Shown here: one piece after another, positions 34,190 through 42,568 of the stretch
Layout: each line of letters starts with the position of its first letter
How positions within the stretch are numbered: position 1 is the stretch's first letter
Origin: Oceanobacillus piezotolerans
GTDB taxonomy: Bacteria; Bacillota; Bacilli; Bacillales; Amphibacillaceae
Direction: 5' to 3'
Length of the DNA: 64,000 nucleotides
NCBI RefSeq assembly: GCF_003665065.1
Contig: NZ_RCHR01000002.1
Location: 682,001 to 746,000, forward strand
Made by a program: the position numbers and the translations under genes
Notes under the pieces: model-generated
The model's input: only the letters and a program-made list of their open reading frames with translations
The model's database searches: none
Told to the model about the DNA's origin: nothing

Positions 34190-35619
34190 ATATTCACTCC
34201 CTCATAAATAGGGTTTTGAATTTTTTGTAAAAAGCCCTGTAAACGCTCTTCGTATGGCGTTTTATCGAATTGTTCGAAAAATAATCCTTGAATACGTAGC
34301 GGGTCACCTGTATAAAAGCGTTCGTATAAATCATGACGACTGCCGATTTCACTTCCTATCAATTCCCAACCTAATCGAAAAAGTTTAGTTTTTTGCATTG
34401 CTGAAACTGTAGCACCTGCATAATATTGCGTCATCAAAGATTGTAATTTCTCTTCTTCAAAACGGTCTATTGCTGTTGATGGTAATTGTGTGAAACCGCC
34501 AGCACCGATATCTTTTAAAATGGACATCGCACGTCTGTAATAACTCGTACCTAGATTGCGTGCCACTTGAAGAGGAACTGCATTTGGATAGTACACTCCG
34601 TTTGAATGTACTGTGCCCTCAACTTCAGCCGCCTTCAGTAAGCCGTTAATAGTGTCTACTTGCATGTACAGCTCGCCTAATTTTTGTTGTACGTGTAAAA
34701 AAGAATCTGCTGCGATACTTTTAGCAATGGCAGTTGTGACACCTGCAATAAACGTTAGCTTTTTTGCTAAACGCACAACCGTTTGATAATGAGCGAGTGC
34801 ATTTAACTGTTGATGCCGATGTGCTGCTGTTACGCCAGCTGCATTTCCCCGAATAAAAATGCGCTCATTTGGAATAAAAACCCGGTCAAATAAAACAACA
34901 GCATCCATTTCATCAAACTGGCTTGCAATTGGGTAAAGCTCCTTATCTTTTTCTGCATGGCTTTTTCGGCAAATAATTCGTAGGCCTGGAGAACGGGTAG
35001 AAATAATGAAGAAATTTGCATATTTTTTCTGTCCTTCCTCATGTGGATAAGGTGTATTAATCAAAATATCATCTACATACGGAGCACCTGTTGCAATCAT
35101 CTTTGCACCACTAACATAGATACCTGCACCGTTCTCTTCAACTACATGTAATAGTGCATGCTCTGGTCTTTCTGTAATTGGTTTTGAACGATCGATTTGT
35201 GGATCGGAGATAGCGGTAGTAATTAATCGACGCTCACGCTTTACCTCTTCAAAATAAGCGGTTATTTTTTCTGAGAATGTTGAATCGTATGCATTGAATT
35301 TTTCTCGATCAATGATATATCCTGTAATAAGCGAATAAGCGTAATCTGACAAACGGCTCATCATACCAAAAGTGTGACCTGCCCATGTATCGTATGCTTG
35401 CCGTTGACTACGTAAATCCTCTAAGGACTTTGGAATTAAAAATGCTTTATGAACCTTGCGTTGTACACTGACATCATCGAAACCTACTTCGTCATGGTCG
35501 ATTAATTGGATTAGCTTGGAAATCGTTTGAAACGTGCCCTTAAATGCTTCATGCTCTGCAGGATTAGGAACTCTCTTGCCATCAAGCCAAATATTCTCTG
35601 CTCCATTAATGATGCTCAT
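34186..35619 (-). CDS. HpaB-like flavin monooxygenase 1
   Basis: The protein has 477 residues of the HpaB family: 'HEAFKGTFQTISKLIQLIDH', 'GHTFGMMSRLSDYAYSLITG', 'YVSGAKMIATGAPYVDDILI', 'SQFDEMDAVVLFDRVFIPNE' and 'SRHDLYERFYTGDPLRIQGL'. It is the first gene of the sulfur operon and a tandem paralogue of the next gene. ATG 35619 has AGGAGG at best spacing; TTG 35622 is less likely. HpaB enzymes need FADH2 from a separate reductase, and no HpaC is visible here. A leader with an attenuator-like hairpin abuts the ribosome-binding site. Confidence 0.88.
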   Translation of the reverse strand: MSIINGAENIWLDGKRVPNPAEHEAFKGTFQTISKLIQLIDHDEVGFDDVSVQRKVHKAFLIPKSLEDLRSQRQAYDTWAGHTFGMMSRLSDYAYSLITGYIIDREKFNAYDSTFSEKITAYFEEVKRERRLITTAISDPQIDRSKPITERPEHALLHVVEENGAGIYVSGAKMIATGAPYVDDILINTPYPHEEGQKKYANFFIISTRSPGLRIICRKSHAEKDKELYPIASQFDEMDAVVLFDRVFIPNERIFIRGNAAGVTAAHRHQQLNALAHYQTVVRLAKKLTFIAGVTTAIAKSIAADSFLHVQQKLGELYMQVDTINGLLKAAEVEGTVHSNGVYYPNAVPLQVARNLGTSYYRRAMSILKDIGAGGFTQLPSTAIDRFEEEKLQSLMTQYYAGATVSAMQKTKLFRLGWELIGSEIGSRHDLYERFYTGDPLRIQGLFFEQFDKTPYEERLQGFLQKIQNPIYEGVNI

Positions 35620-35633
35620 CAATCATCCCTCCT

Positions 35634-35702
35634 AAAAAAAAATGCTCCTAACAAGGCCTACTTTTACAGGTAGGTTGTTAGAAGCTCTGGTGTTCCAGTC
35701 AC
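35634..35702 (-). promoter_or_regulatory. Two-hairpin leader, copy A (attenuator-like, HpaB operon)
   Basis: On the minus strand GUGA-CUGG-AACA-CCAG-AGC forms a 4-bp hairpin (35687-35698). Next comes a strong terminator hairpin (35644-35685: GCUUCUAACAA with UUGUUAGGAGC plus inner CCUAC/GUAGG) with nine U at 35634-35642, directly before the ribosome-binding site. Upstream UUGUUGG (about 35716-35722) can pair with CUAACAA of the terminator's 5' arm, giving a possible antiterminator. Confidence 0.65.
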
Positions 35703-35804
35703 TTAGCCATATATTTACCAACAAAAACTCCTTTGTGAACAATTATGCTATTGCACACTTTATTTATGGGCTCTGGCTGGTGCGGTTTATTATATTCAAA
35801 ATTT

Positions 35805-35833
35805 AGAATAAACTAATTAAACTGATAAGTCAA
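35805..35833 (-). promoter_or_regulatory. SigA-type promoter of the HpaB sulfur operon
   Basis: TTGACT (35828-35833) and TATTCT (35805-35810) are spaced by 17 bp. The block GATAAGTCAAGTAGGAATT (35824-35842, plus strand) recurs at 28232-28250 with two differences. The predicted leader is ~180 bases. Confidence 0.65.
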
Positions 35834-35917
35834 GTAGGAATTAATATATTTTTAAATATTCGATTAATATATTTAATATAGTGATATAAAAATAAGAAAA
35901 ATATTATAAAAAAAGTA

Positions 35918-35946
35918 TTGCGAAAAAAAAATTTACTTGATACAAT
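35918..35946 (+). promoter_or_regulatory. SigA-type promoter of the metQ-like gene
   Basis: TTGCGA (35918-35923) and TACAAT (35941-35946) are spaced by 17 bp. AATTCCAAT lies seven bases after the -10, a good position for a repressor such as CymR, whose site has a GGAATT core as I recall it. Confidence 0.65.
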
Positions 35947-35977
35947 CCTATTAATTCCAATTGGATAACTTTTATTT

Positions 35978-36043
35978 CTGACCGGAAAACCGGAGGCACA
36001 TTTGTTTACAAAATCAACTGTAAACAATGTGCCATTTTTATTT
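35978..36043 (+). promoter_or_regulatory. Two-hairpin leader, copy B (attenuator-like, metQ)
   Basis: CUGA-CCGG-AAAA-CCGG-AGGC forms a 4-bp hairpin (35982-35993). Directly after one A there is a terminator hairpin (35995-36033: GGCACAUUUGUUUACA with UGUAAACAAUGUGCC) with AUUUUUAUUUU. It ends ~15 bases before the GGAGG of metQ. The predicted start of transcription is only ~25 bases upstream of the first hairpin. Confidence 0.65.
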
Positions 36044-36063
36044 TAATTAATGGAGGAATGAAA

Positions 36064-36897
36064 ATGAAAAAATTAGCATGGGTACTTATCTCGATTTTTG
36101 CTTTATTGGTAGTTACAGCTTGTAGTTCATCAGAACAAACGGCATCTGTAGATGAAACAAAACTAATAAGAGTTGGTTTTACACCAGGACCATATAGTGA
36201 CCAAGTCCGTAAAGGGATTGAGCCTATTTTAAAAGAAAAGGGCTACGAGATTGAATACAATGAATTTACGAATGGAAACGAAATAAACTTTGCTCTAGAA
36301 GAAGGTTCTTTGGATGCAAATATATATCAGCATACTGCCTATTTTGAGAACTTTATCGGACAGAACAATTTGAATTTAGTCGAAATGATTAAAGTACCAA
36401 CAGCGCCAATGGGTATTTATTCAGATCAATATACATCATTTGACAATTTAGATTTAAATAAAACATATAAGATTGCCATTCCAAACGACCCACCGAACAT
36501 TGCACGTGCACTAAGAATTCTAGAAGAAGCAGGGTTTCTTAAGTTCAAACAGGATTATGAGCCGATTTCTGTAAGTACAAAAGATGTAGAGGAATATTAC
36601 GTTCAAATTGAATTTATAGAGGTAGAACAAGCACAACTTGCACGAGTAATTAGTGATGTGGACTTTGCTTTGGTAAATGGTAACTACATTTTAGCTTCAG
36701 ATCGTAAGCTTTCGGATAGTTTATTACTAGAAAATCCACCATTTGAGTACCAAAACTTGGTTGCGGTGCGTGCAGAAGATCAAGATAAACAATTTGTGAA
36801 GGATCTAATTGCTGCTTATCAAACAAAAGATTTCCAAACATTAATCGAAACGGATCCGCAGTTTGAAGGGTTTTGGCATCCTGAGTATTTTAAATAA
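36064..36897 (+). CDS. metQ: MetQ/NlpA-family substrate-binding lipoprotein
   Basis: The protein has ~277 residues. A lipoprotein signal ends with VVTAC (Cys20). The mature part has the NlpA/MetQ pattern: 'IRVGFTPGPYSDQVRKGIEP', 'NFALEEGSLDANIYQHTAYF', 'IAIPNDPPNIARALRILEEA' and 'FALVNGNYILAS'. It binds the substrate for the MetNI pair encoded on the other strand. ATG 36064 lies 7 bases after GGAGG, better than ATG 36058. Separate transcription lets the binding protein be made in excess. Confidence 0.9.
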   Translation: MKKLAWVLISIFALLVVTACSSSEQTASVDETKLIRVGFTPGPYSDQVRKGIEPILKEKGYEIEYNEFTNGNEINFALEEGSLDANIYQHTAYFENFIGQNNLNLVEMIKVPTAPMGIYSDQYTSFDNLDLNKTYKIAIPNDPPNIARALRILEEAGFLKFKQDYEPISVSTKDVEEYYVQIEFIEVEQAQLARVISDVDFALVNGNYILASDRKLSDSLLLENPPFEYQNLVAVRAEDQDKQFVKDLIAAYQTKDFQTLIETDPQFEGFWHPEYFK

Positions 36898-36936
36898 ACT
36901 AGCATTATAATTCACTAGCTTTTATATTTAAATAAT

Positions 36937-37089
36937 AATAAGCCACTATCTGTTAAAATTTTTACTTCAGGTTTCCAACACTCATTTAAAATTTATGAAT
37001 GTGAAAACTGCTCAGATTGTCCATCCCCTACACAAGTTGTACCAAGGAAGGATCAATTTTTCGTCAATAAAAAATTGAGGTTAATCTAA
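36937..37089 (+). pseudogene. IS1182-type transposase fragment
   Basis: The frame 'TSGFQHSFKIYECENCSDCP' followed by 'SPTQVVPRKDQ' matches the Cys-pair region near the C-terminus of IS1182-family transposases (..YECENCSGCP..SQC). There is no start and a stop comes at 37089, so only a remnant remains. Confidence 0.7.
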
Positions 37090-37150
37090 GTTTTGGAATT
37101 CTCAAGCCTAATTCCGGTTTCACACGCTTTACAGAGCGTGAAAAGTAAAC

Positions 37151-37558
37151 GTGAATTACAATAAGCACAGAGATCTTGTCAAAATGAGGAGTATTCGCAG
37201 CCCGGAGGATGGCGCAGATATCGCAAGGTGCTTCATTGCTGACGACGACAGAGAAGTGTTTTTCGTCGCATGTCTGAACACGAAAAATCAGGTTGTGGCA
37301 GTCCATCGGTCGCATGTCGGGTCATTGAATTCCAGTATGGTGCATCCAAGAGAGGTGTTCAAGGCAGCAATAATGAACAATGCAGCTTCCATTATTCTCT
37401 TTCACCAGCATCCTTCTGGTGATAGCAGTCCCTCGCAAGAAGATATACATGTCACTAGACGGCTTGTCGAAGTGGAAAGATACTTGGAATTAACTACTAG
37501 ATCGTCTGATTGTCGGTAGAAATCAGTTTACCAGCTTGAAAAAAAAGGATATTTATAA
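37151..37558 (+). pseudogene. RadC/JAB-domain protein of mobile-island type, frameshifted
   Basis: The first ~108 codons give the JAB/MPN domain of short RadC proteins often carried by genomic islands: 'RSPEDGADIARCF', 'FFVACLNTKNQVVAVHRSHV', 'GSLNSSMVHPREVFKAAIMN' and the metal motif FHQHPSGDSSPSQED. Near 37475-37490 the frame shifts: the normal ending 'LLDRLIVGRNQFTSLKKKGY' continues in another frame to 37558. The read-through version ends at 37519. Confidence 0.8.
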
Positions 37559-37559
37559 G

Positions 37560-37594
37560 CAAATAAGGGGAGCTTCTCCCCTTATTTGTTTTTT
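37560..37594 (+). terminator. Strong Rho-independent terminator
   Basis: CAAATAAGGGGAG and CTCCCCTTATTTG form a perfect 13-bp stem with loop CTT, followed by TTTTTTATT. It closes the RadC transcript. Confidence 0.9.
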
Positions 37595-37730
37595 ATTCGA
37601 TGTTTCTTTTTCAAAACTTGCGTGATTGAAAAAGAAATAAAGAAAAATACTAAAATACTTAACGTTGTTAACAAGGCATAGCAAAATCTTTCTAAAATAA
37701 CTTCAGCTAACGATTGGCCAGAATTTTTAT
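37582..37730 (-). other. Short membrane-protein remnant
   Basis: A minus-strand frame without start gives 'ERFCYALLTTLSILVFFFIS' and a basic tail ending at a stop inside the terminator. It looks like the last transmembrane helix of a decayed membrane protein. The rest of 37731-37946 shows nothing I can name. Confidence 0.3.
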
Positions 37731-37946
37731 TAGAAGGGATGCTGAAAATCTTTTCAAACGATTGTTTTTAATCCAAAACCGGCATGCTTCATTCGTTGTC
37801 CCATGTGGTTTTATTCTGCACAATCCCTTTTTGGTTTCCCGTGACTTACTCCCAGTAAATACAGTTTCTTAAATAAAGACGAACGAATAAGCTATAGAAA
37901 TTAATCAAACAGGAGGTGTTTATAATTCATGCAGCCTCATTGCTTT

Positions 37947-40232
37947 CTATCTCGCTATCTCCCCTGAATTCCTCTCTAATGTTTTCATGTTTGCTGCATT
38001 TGATGTAGAATGAATCGTCATCGCTTTTTCCAGAAACGGCTGTATCACGCCCGGGGCAATTACTTTGTCATTCGGAATCGTGTATTCACCCTCCGGAATT
38101 GTCAGGGTTACTTCACCATTATCAATACTGACTATTGCACCGATAATCGCATTGTCCTCCAGCCAATTGCTGACATGAAGACTGAGCACATAACCGTCAT
38201 CGGGAATTGGTGAGTTGTTGCCCCCCATTTTAACTACTATGTCATCCACAACTGTGATTTCATAGCCATAAATATTTGTGCGGGTCGTCGCGCCATATTC
38301 GGGCGTATATAGAATGAGCTCTGCTGCGCCACGGAAACGGTTAACGCCGTCAAGAGCTTTGGTTGCCACTTTAGGCTCGTCGAGGTCCAGTTCAATTGTG
38401 TCATTGGCAAGAATCTCATCAAGATTTGACCGGTGTTGATCGGCTTCTTCTTGGTCATTATTTTGTAAATCCATCATCATTTTCACAGTTTCCTGCCCAG
38501 CTTTCCCCTGAATTTCAAGCTTTTTGAGCCAGGCATATGTTTCGTCAAGGAAATTTTCATTATCTAAGTTTTCCCGTAATAGGGCTGGCGTCTCTTCAAA
38601 AGTCTTGAATTCGTCTAGCAATTGATTCGCTGCATCCTCGGCATTGTTATTTTCGTAGGCCTCCCAGAATTCGTCAATCAACGTCGTGAGTGTAAGTGCG
38701 CCTTCGTTACCATTCAGATTGGAGGCATAAGAATTTTCCGCAAACGTCTTCAGGGCACTTGCAGCATCACCGCCAAACGCCTTGAGGCTGCGTTCCCATG
38801 ATTCTTTAGAATTGTAATCAGCCGGGTTCCATGTATAATCTGCTACCGTGTAGAGAGCAATTTTTGACGCTTCCGCCTGTATCATTGGATTGGCCGTTAT
38901 CCCCAGTACACCATGCTCAGTTAAATCACTATCCCGATTTTCAAGCGGGCCAAGGAACAGCCGGCTCGTCTCAAAATCGTTTACCGGATAGTTGTCCCAG
39001 AGGAGCAAATCATGATTGAACATGTCTGCTGCTTCCCGTGCCTGTTCTCCAGTAATTTCAGGTGAAACCACAGCAGGTCCTGTCCAATCATCAATCACAC
39101 TTGGATTGACCAGCTCCCCAAATTGCTGTTTATAGGCCGTGTCTCTAAGCCCAGAATATTCAGTCGGCACCGTTATCAGCCGCTCGGTATCTCCATGCGT
39201 TTCAATGAATTCTTTCTGGAAGCGATTTAATAAATATGCTTGGGCTGCAGCAATCGGGCTTTCTTCATCCCCAAACCGTTCCTGATCCTCTTTACACTGC
39301 AGGGCACCTGATATATCGTCATAAAAAATCGCAAACGAGCGGACGCCAATGTCATACATGGATTGCATCTTGTCCATCAACAGCCTAAAATCCTCATTCC
39401 CCGAATAGCAAACACTTGACCCTGGAGAAAGCGCAAATACAAACTGCACATGGTTTTGTTTGCTTTTCTGTACAAGTTCCTCTAGCTGATTAAAGCGATC
39501 TTCAGGATATGGTTCACGCCACTTGCTGAGATGGTACGGGTCGTCTTTTGGAGCATACACATAAGTATTCATCTTGTTTTGACCATAAAATTCAATCTGG
39601 CTCAGCCGATCTTCATGCGACCATGGCTGCCCGTAGAATCCTTCAATCGTTCCGCGGAGAGGCATTTCCGGCCAATCGCGAATGCTAACTGATGGCATCC
39701 AATCACGTCCCTGACGCTCCTGAATGACCTGTCCAAATGTCTTGGCAGCATAAAAAGTTCCCTCCTTATCTTTCCCGGCAAGAATGATTTCCTTCTCACC
39801 ATTATTGCTTGTCGCCAGCACGTATCCTTCTTTGTTCAGCGCTTCTGGTCCATCAACTTCCAATTCGTTTAGGACGTCAATGGCATCAGGATTATCCGAG
39901 GTGCTGCCAATCCAGATTGTTACAGGCGTATTCGGTGCCGGTTCACCGGGGGTGCTGCGTACAATGCGATTAACACCTGAAGCTTCTAAAGTTTGTACGA
40001 CTTCTCGTATTGCTGCTTCATCGGTGTCTTCACCTGCCACCAGCCCGACTACCGGAGTAATCGGAAAACCTTTACCTGTTACCTCCAGTTGCTGCGGTAT
40101 TGGTGAAACCGTGATATCATCTTTATTTTGCTCTTTTGCTTGGACTATATCACTGTTTGCCGCTGACATCAGAAGTACTGTGCCGAAAAGAAGCAACAAC
40201 AGCTTTTTGCCCATAAGTCTTGTACAAAACAT
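37947..40232 (-). CDS. Secreted GH84 beta-N-acetylglucosaminidase (hyaluronidase family)
   Basis: The protein has ~760 residues with a signal peptide (LMGKKLLLLLFGTVLLMSAA). A GH20-like N-terminal domain (~45-195) precedes the GH84 catalytic domain, which opens with 'PLRGTIEGFYGQPWSHEDRL' and carries the catalytic Asp pair in 'FAIFYDDISG' (316-317 counted from the ATG at 40265). A helical region and a C-terminal beta domain follow. It removes GlcNAc from host glycans or biopolymers outside the cell. The start is uncertain (40265 or 40232); GAGGATGGTG lies upstream of the latter. Confidence 0.92.
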   Translation of the reverse strand: MFCTRLMGKKLLLLLFGTVLLMSAANSDIVQAKEQNKDDITVSPIPQQLEVTGKGFPITPVVGLVAGEDTDEAAIREVVQTLEASGVNRIVRSTPGEPAPNTPVTIWIGSTSDNPDAIDVLNELEVDGPEALNKEGYVLATSNNGEKEIILAGKDKEGTFYAAKTFGQVIQERQGRDWMPSVSIRDWPEMPLRGTIEGFYGQPWSHEDRLSQIEFYGQNKMNTYVYAPKDDPYHLSKWREPYPEDRFNQLEELVQKSKQNHVQFVFALSPGSSVCYSGNEDFRLLMDKMQSMYDIGVRSFAIFYDDISGALQCKEDQERFGDEESPIAAAQAYLLNRFQKEFIETHGDTERLITVPTEYSGLRDTAYKQQFGELVNPSVIDDWTGPAVVSPEITGEQAREAADMFNHDLLLWDNYPVNDFETSRLFLGPLENRDSDLTEHGVLGITANPMIQAEASKIALYTVADYTWNPADYNSKESWERSLKAFGGDAASALKTFAENSYASNLNGNEGALTLTTLIDEFWEAYENNNAEDAANQLLDEFKTFEETPALLRENLDNENFLDETYAWLKKLEIQGKAGQETVKMMMDLQNNDQEEADQHRSNLDEILANDTIELDLDEPKVATKALDGVNRFRGAAELILYTPEYGATTRTNIYGYEITVVDDIVVKMGGNNSPIPDDGYVLSLHVSNWLEDNAIIGAIVSIDNGEVTLTIPEGEYTIPNDKVIAPGVIQPFLEKAMTIHSTSNAANMKTLERNSGEIAR

Positions 40233-40604
40233 AAATATCACCATCCTCACTTTATTATGAATCATGCTATAAACTTCCTACACATACCTTTTCTTTACCA
40301 TTTTAATTCAGTTAAATTTTCCCTGTGGCAGCTTTGATGCTATCCATAGGAGAATTTAGGTTTCTAGCTTGAGAAGGAAAGCACCTCCCCTCCAGTAATA
40401 AATGGAATTTGAAATTTACATTTTATTGCAAAGGCGATGAATGATGTTCCAGGTTTCTTTCTGATTTCTAAAATGAAGGATTAAACAGCCTCTTTTGAAG
40501 GATATTTGTCATTTGGCCCGCCTCCATAGTAAAATGTTCTTTACCCATAATAATTAGACAAACAATTCTGAAATCCTCTTTTCCATTTATATAGAACCTA
40601 ACTT

Positions 40605-40925
40605 TCCCTGCAACAGTTAATGGAAACTCAGGACAATAAGGAACGTCATCAGACGTTATCTAATATTGACGCGGATACAAACATGGTCAATAGAACACTT
40701 TTTAGAGAGATAGGGTTTTATTTCAATGCACTATTGGTGTTAATTTCCTTATTGTCCATCTTTGCTACCAGAGTTGCACTAGACAAATTGGAACCATTTT
40801 TTTGAAATCCCGATTAATGTATGATTATCGGCTTTGGTCTTATACTCTACATATCAGATGTACCTATGATTATGTTGGTCACCAAGGAAACCGATGGCTG
40901 TTACTTTTCTCTTAACGGACTTACT
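40605..40925 (+). pseudogene. BceB/FtsX-family permease remnant
   Basis: The frame from 40620 (METQDNKERHQTLSNIDADT, then 'REIGFYFNALLVLISLLSIF') resembles the end of BceB-type antimicrobial-peptide ABC permeases, where 'KE...LSKIG' is followed by two final helices. After a stop at 40803 the last helix continues in another frame ('IIGFGLILYISDVPMIMLVT'). No ATPase or two-component genes remain nearby. The other parts of 40266-41154 hold no recognised gene. Confidence 0.6.
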
Positions 40926-41154
40926 AGCAAAAATTGATGCTATCAATATTGGTAAGATATTAAAAGAAGAACCTCAGCCTATCCTAAGTGCTTCTCATGA
41001 ATATCATTTATGTATAAAGTAGCCATTTCCTGTATAACCTTTTAATTCTATATTCCTTTTCACATGTAAATCTCCTTTACATTCACCATAAAATCTTATA
41101 AACTATAATATTAGTAAATCCTATTAAACTAATACGAATAAGGAGGTTTTTTTC

Positions 41155-42408
41155 ATGGAACAGCAAGCAGCTGTATCATCAAAGACATTGATTAAACATC
41201 CAACCACAGTTATTAAAGAACTCCAACCGGTTCAAAAGCCGTTTTTAACAATCGGAATTATTGCTGCAGTTATCTTATTTATTGCTATTGTCAGCACGAC
41301 GAACATGGTTCAAGGCGTGCTTTACTTAATAGGAATCGCATTAGGTGTTACTTTATTACAGGCTCGATTTGGTTTTACATCAGCCTTCAGACGACTAATG
41401 TCGGTCGGAAACACACAGGGGCTCCAAGCGCATATGCTTATGCTCATTGTTGCAACCACATTATTTGCCATTATTCTCAGTACTGGATTTTCATTTACGG
41501 GAGTGGAGCCTGCAGGTTATGTTTCACCAGTAGGAATCAGCGTTATTGTTGGTTCATTTATATTCGGCATCGGCATGCAGCTCGGAAACGGCTGCGCTTC
41601 TGGAACGCTTTATAATCTTGGCGGTGGTTCCAGCTCTATGATTCTTACGCTAATAGCCTTTATCATCGGCGCAACCGCTGGCGCATATCATCTTCCATTC
41701 TGGATGGGCACACCGTCACTTGAGCCATTTTCACTTGCTACATCCACTAGCTTAGGATATGGTGGAGCGTGGGCTGTTCAGGTCATTGCGTTACTTGTTA
41801 TTTACTTTATTCTCGTTCAATTTGCAAAGTGGAAGAACCCTCCGATGATGAAACCACTCGCAACAACAAGCGGCTGGAAAAAGATCTTTCGAGGAGCATG
41901 GCCACTATTTGCTGCTGGAATTGTTTTAGCAATCTTAAATGCTCTAACACTAGCAGTCCGTGGACAGCCATGGGGAATCACATCTGCCTTTGCTTTATGG
42001 GGAGGAAAAGCTCTTGACTCTGTAGGAGTTGATGTCGCTTCTTGGGGATATTTCCAAGGGGCAAACGGAGAGGCGCTAAGTCAAAGTGTTCTAGCAGACT
42101 CTACTAGTGTCATGAACTTTGGAATTATTTTGGGTGCCTTCATTGCAGCAACAGCACAAGGTAACTTCAAACCGAAGAAGCTAAAAGCTGGTCCTGCCAG
42201 CGCCGCTATTGTTGGCGGACTATTAATGGGATATGGGGCTCGTCTTGCTTTTGGCTGTAACATCGGTGCATACTTTGGCGGCATTGCATCCTTTAGCCTG
42301 CATGGCTGGGTATGGATGGTAATGGCAATGCTCGGTACAGGAGTTGCCTTGTTTATCAGACCATTATTTGGACTGAATAACCCGAAGAAAAACGATCTGT
42401 TTTGCTAA
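41155..42408 (+). CDS. YeeE/YedE-family transporter (TsuA-like thiosulfate uptake)
   Basis: The protein has 417 residues, with about nine to ten membrane helices. Two conserved cysteine segments are present, 'MQLGNGCASGTLYNLGGGSS' and 'GARLAFGCNIGAYFGGIASF', which form the thiosulfate path in TsuA. E. coli and Spirochaeta homologues import thiosulfate. A TusA-like partner (TsuB) often follows; none is seen here. AAGGAGG lies 9 bases upstream of the ATG. It fits the sulfur theme of the neighbouring cluster. Confidence 0.9.
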   Translation: MEQQAAVSSKTLIKHPTTVIKELQPVQKPFLTIGIIAAVILFIAIVSTTNMVQGVLYLIGIALGVTLLQARFGFTSAFRRLMSVGNTQGLQAHMLMLIVATTLFAIILSTGFSFTGVEPAGYVSPVGISVIVGSFIFGIGMQLGNGCASGTLYNLGGGSSSMILTLIAFIIGATAGAYHLPFWMGTPSLEPFSLATSTSLGYGGAWAVQVIALLVIYFILVQFAKWKNPPMMKPLATTSGWKKIFRGAWPLFAAGIVLAILNALTLAVRGQPWGITSAFALWGGKALDSVGVDVASWGYFQGANGEALSQSVLADSTSVMNFGIILGAFIAATAQGNFKPKKLKAGPASAAIVGGLLMGYGARLAFGCNIGAYFGGIASFSLHGWVWMVMAMLGTGVALFIRPLFGLNNPKKNDLFC

Positions 42409-42410
42409 GA

Positions 42411-42443
42411 AAATCCTCGTCCTTTGGTGGGCGAGGATTTTTT
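42411..42443 (+). terminator. Terminator after the TsuA-like gene
   Basis: AAATCCTCG pairs with CGAGGATTT around a 12-base loop, followed by TTT. It starts 3 bp after the stop. Confidence 0.8.
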
Positions 42444-42568
42444 GATTTATGTTTGGATGATCACTGGAGGACTGTGGGGACGGGTTCCTATCCCTTTCAA
42501 CCGACTGACACAACTTCCTACCGAGCCGGTTTTCCAGTTCCACTGGACTATTTAACTATCTAATGTAG

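Noticed and set aside
35644..36033. S-box (SAM-I) riboswitch upstream of the met-type genes
   Set aside because: The conserved S-box core (GAUGAAACCCGGCAACC-like) is absent and the leaders are too short for a SAM-I aptamer.
36937..37089. Complete insertion sequence
   Set aside because: Only ~50 codons of a transposase C-terminus remain; no terminal inverted repeats or full gene were found.
39784..40260. 158-codon plus-strand frame inside the GH84 gene
   Set aside because: Antisense shadow of a well-supported coding region; Ser/Thr-rich composition typical of shadows.
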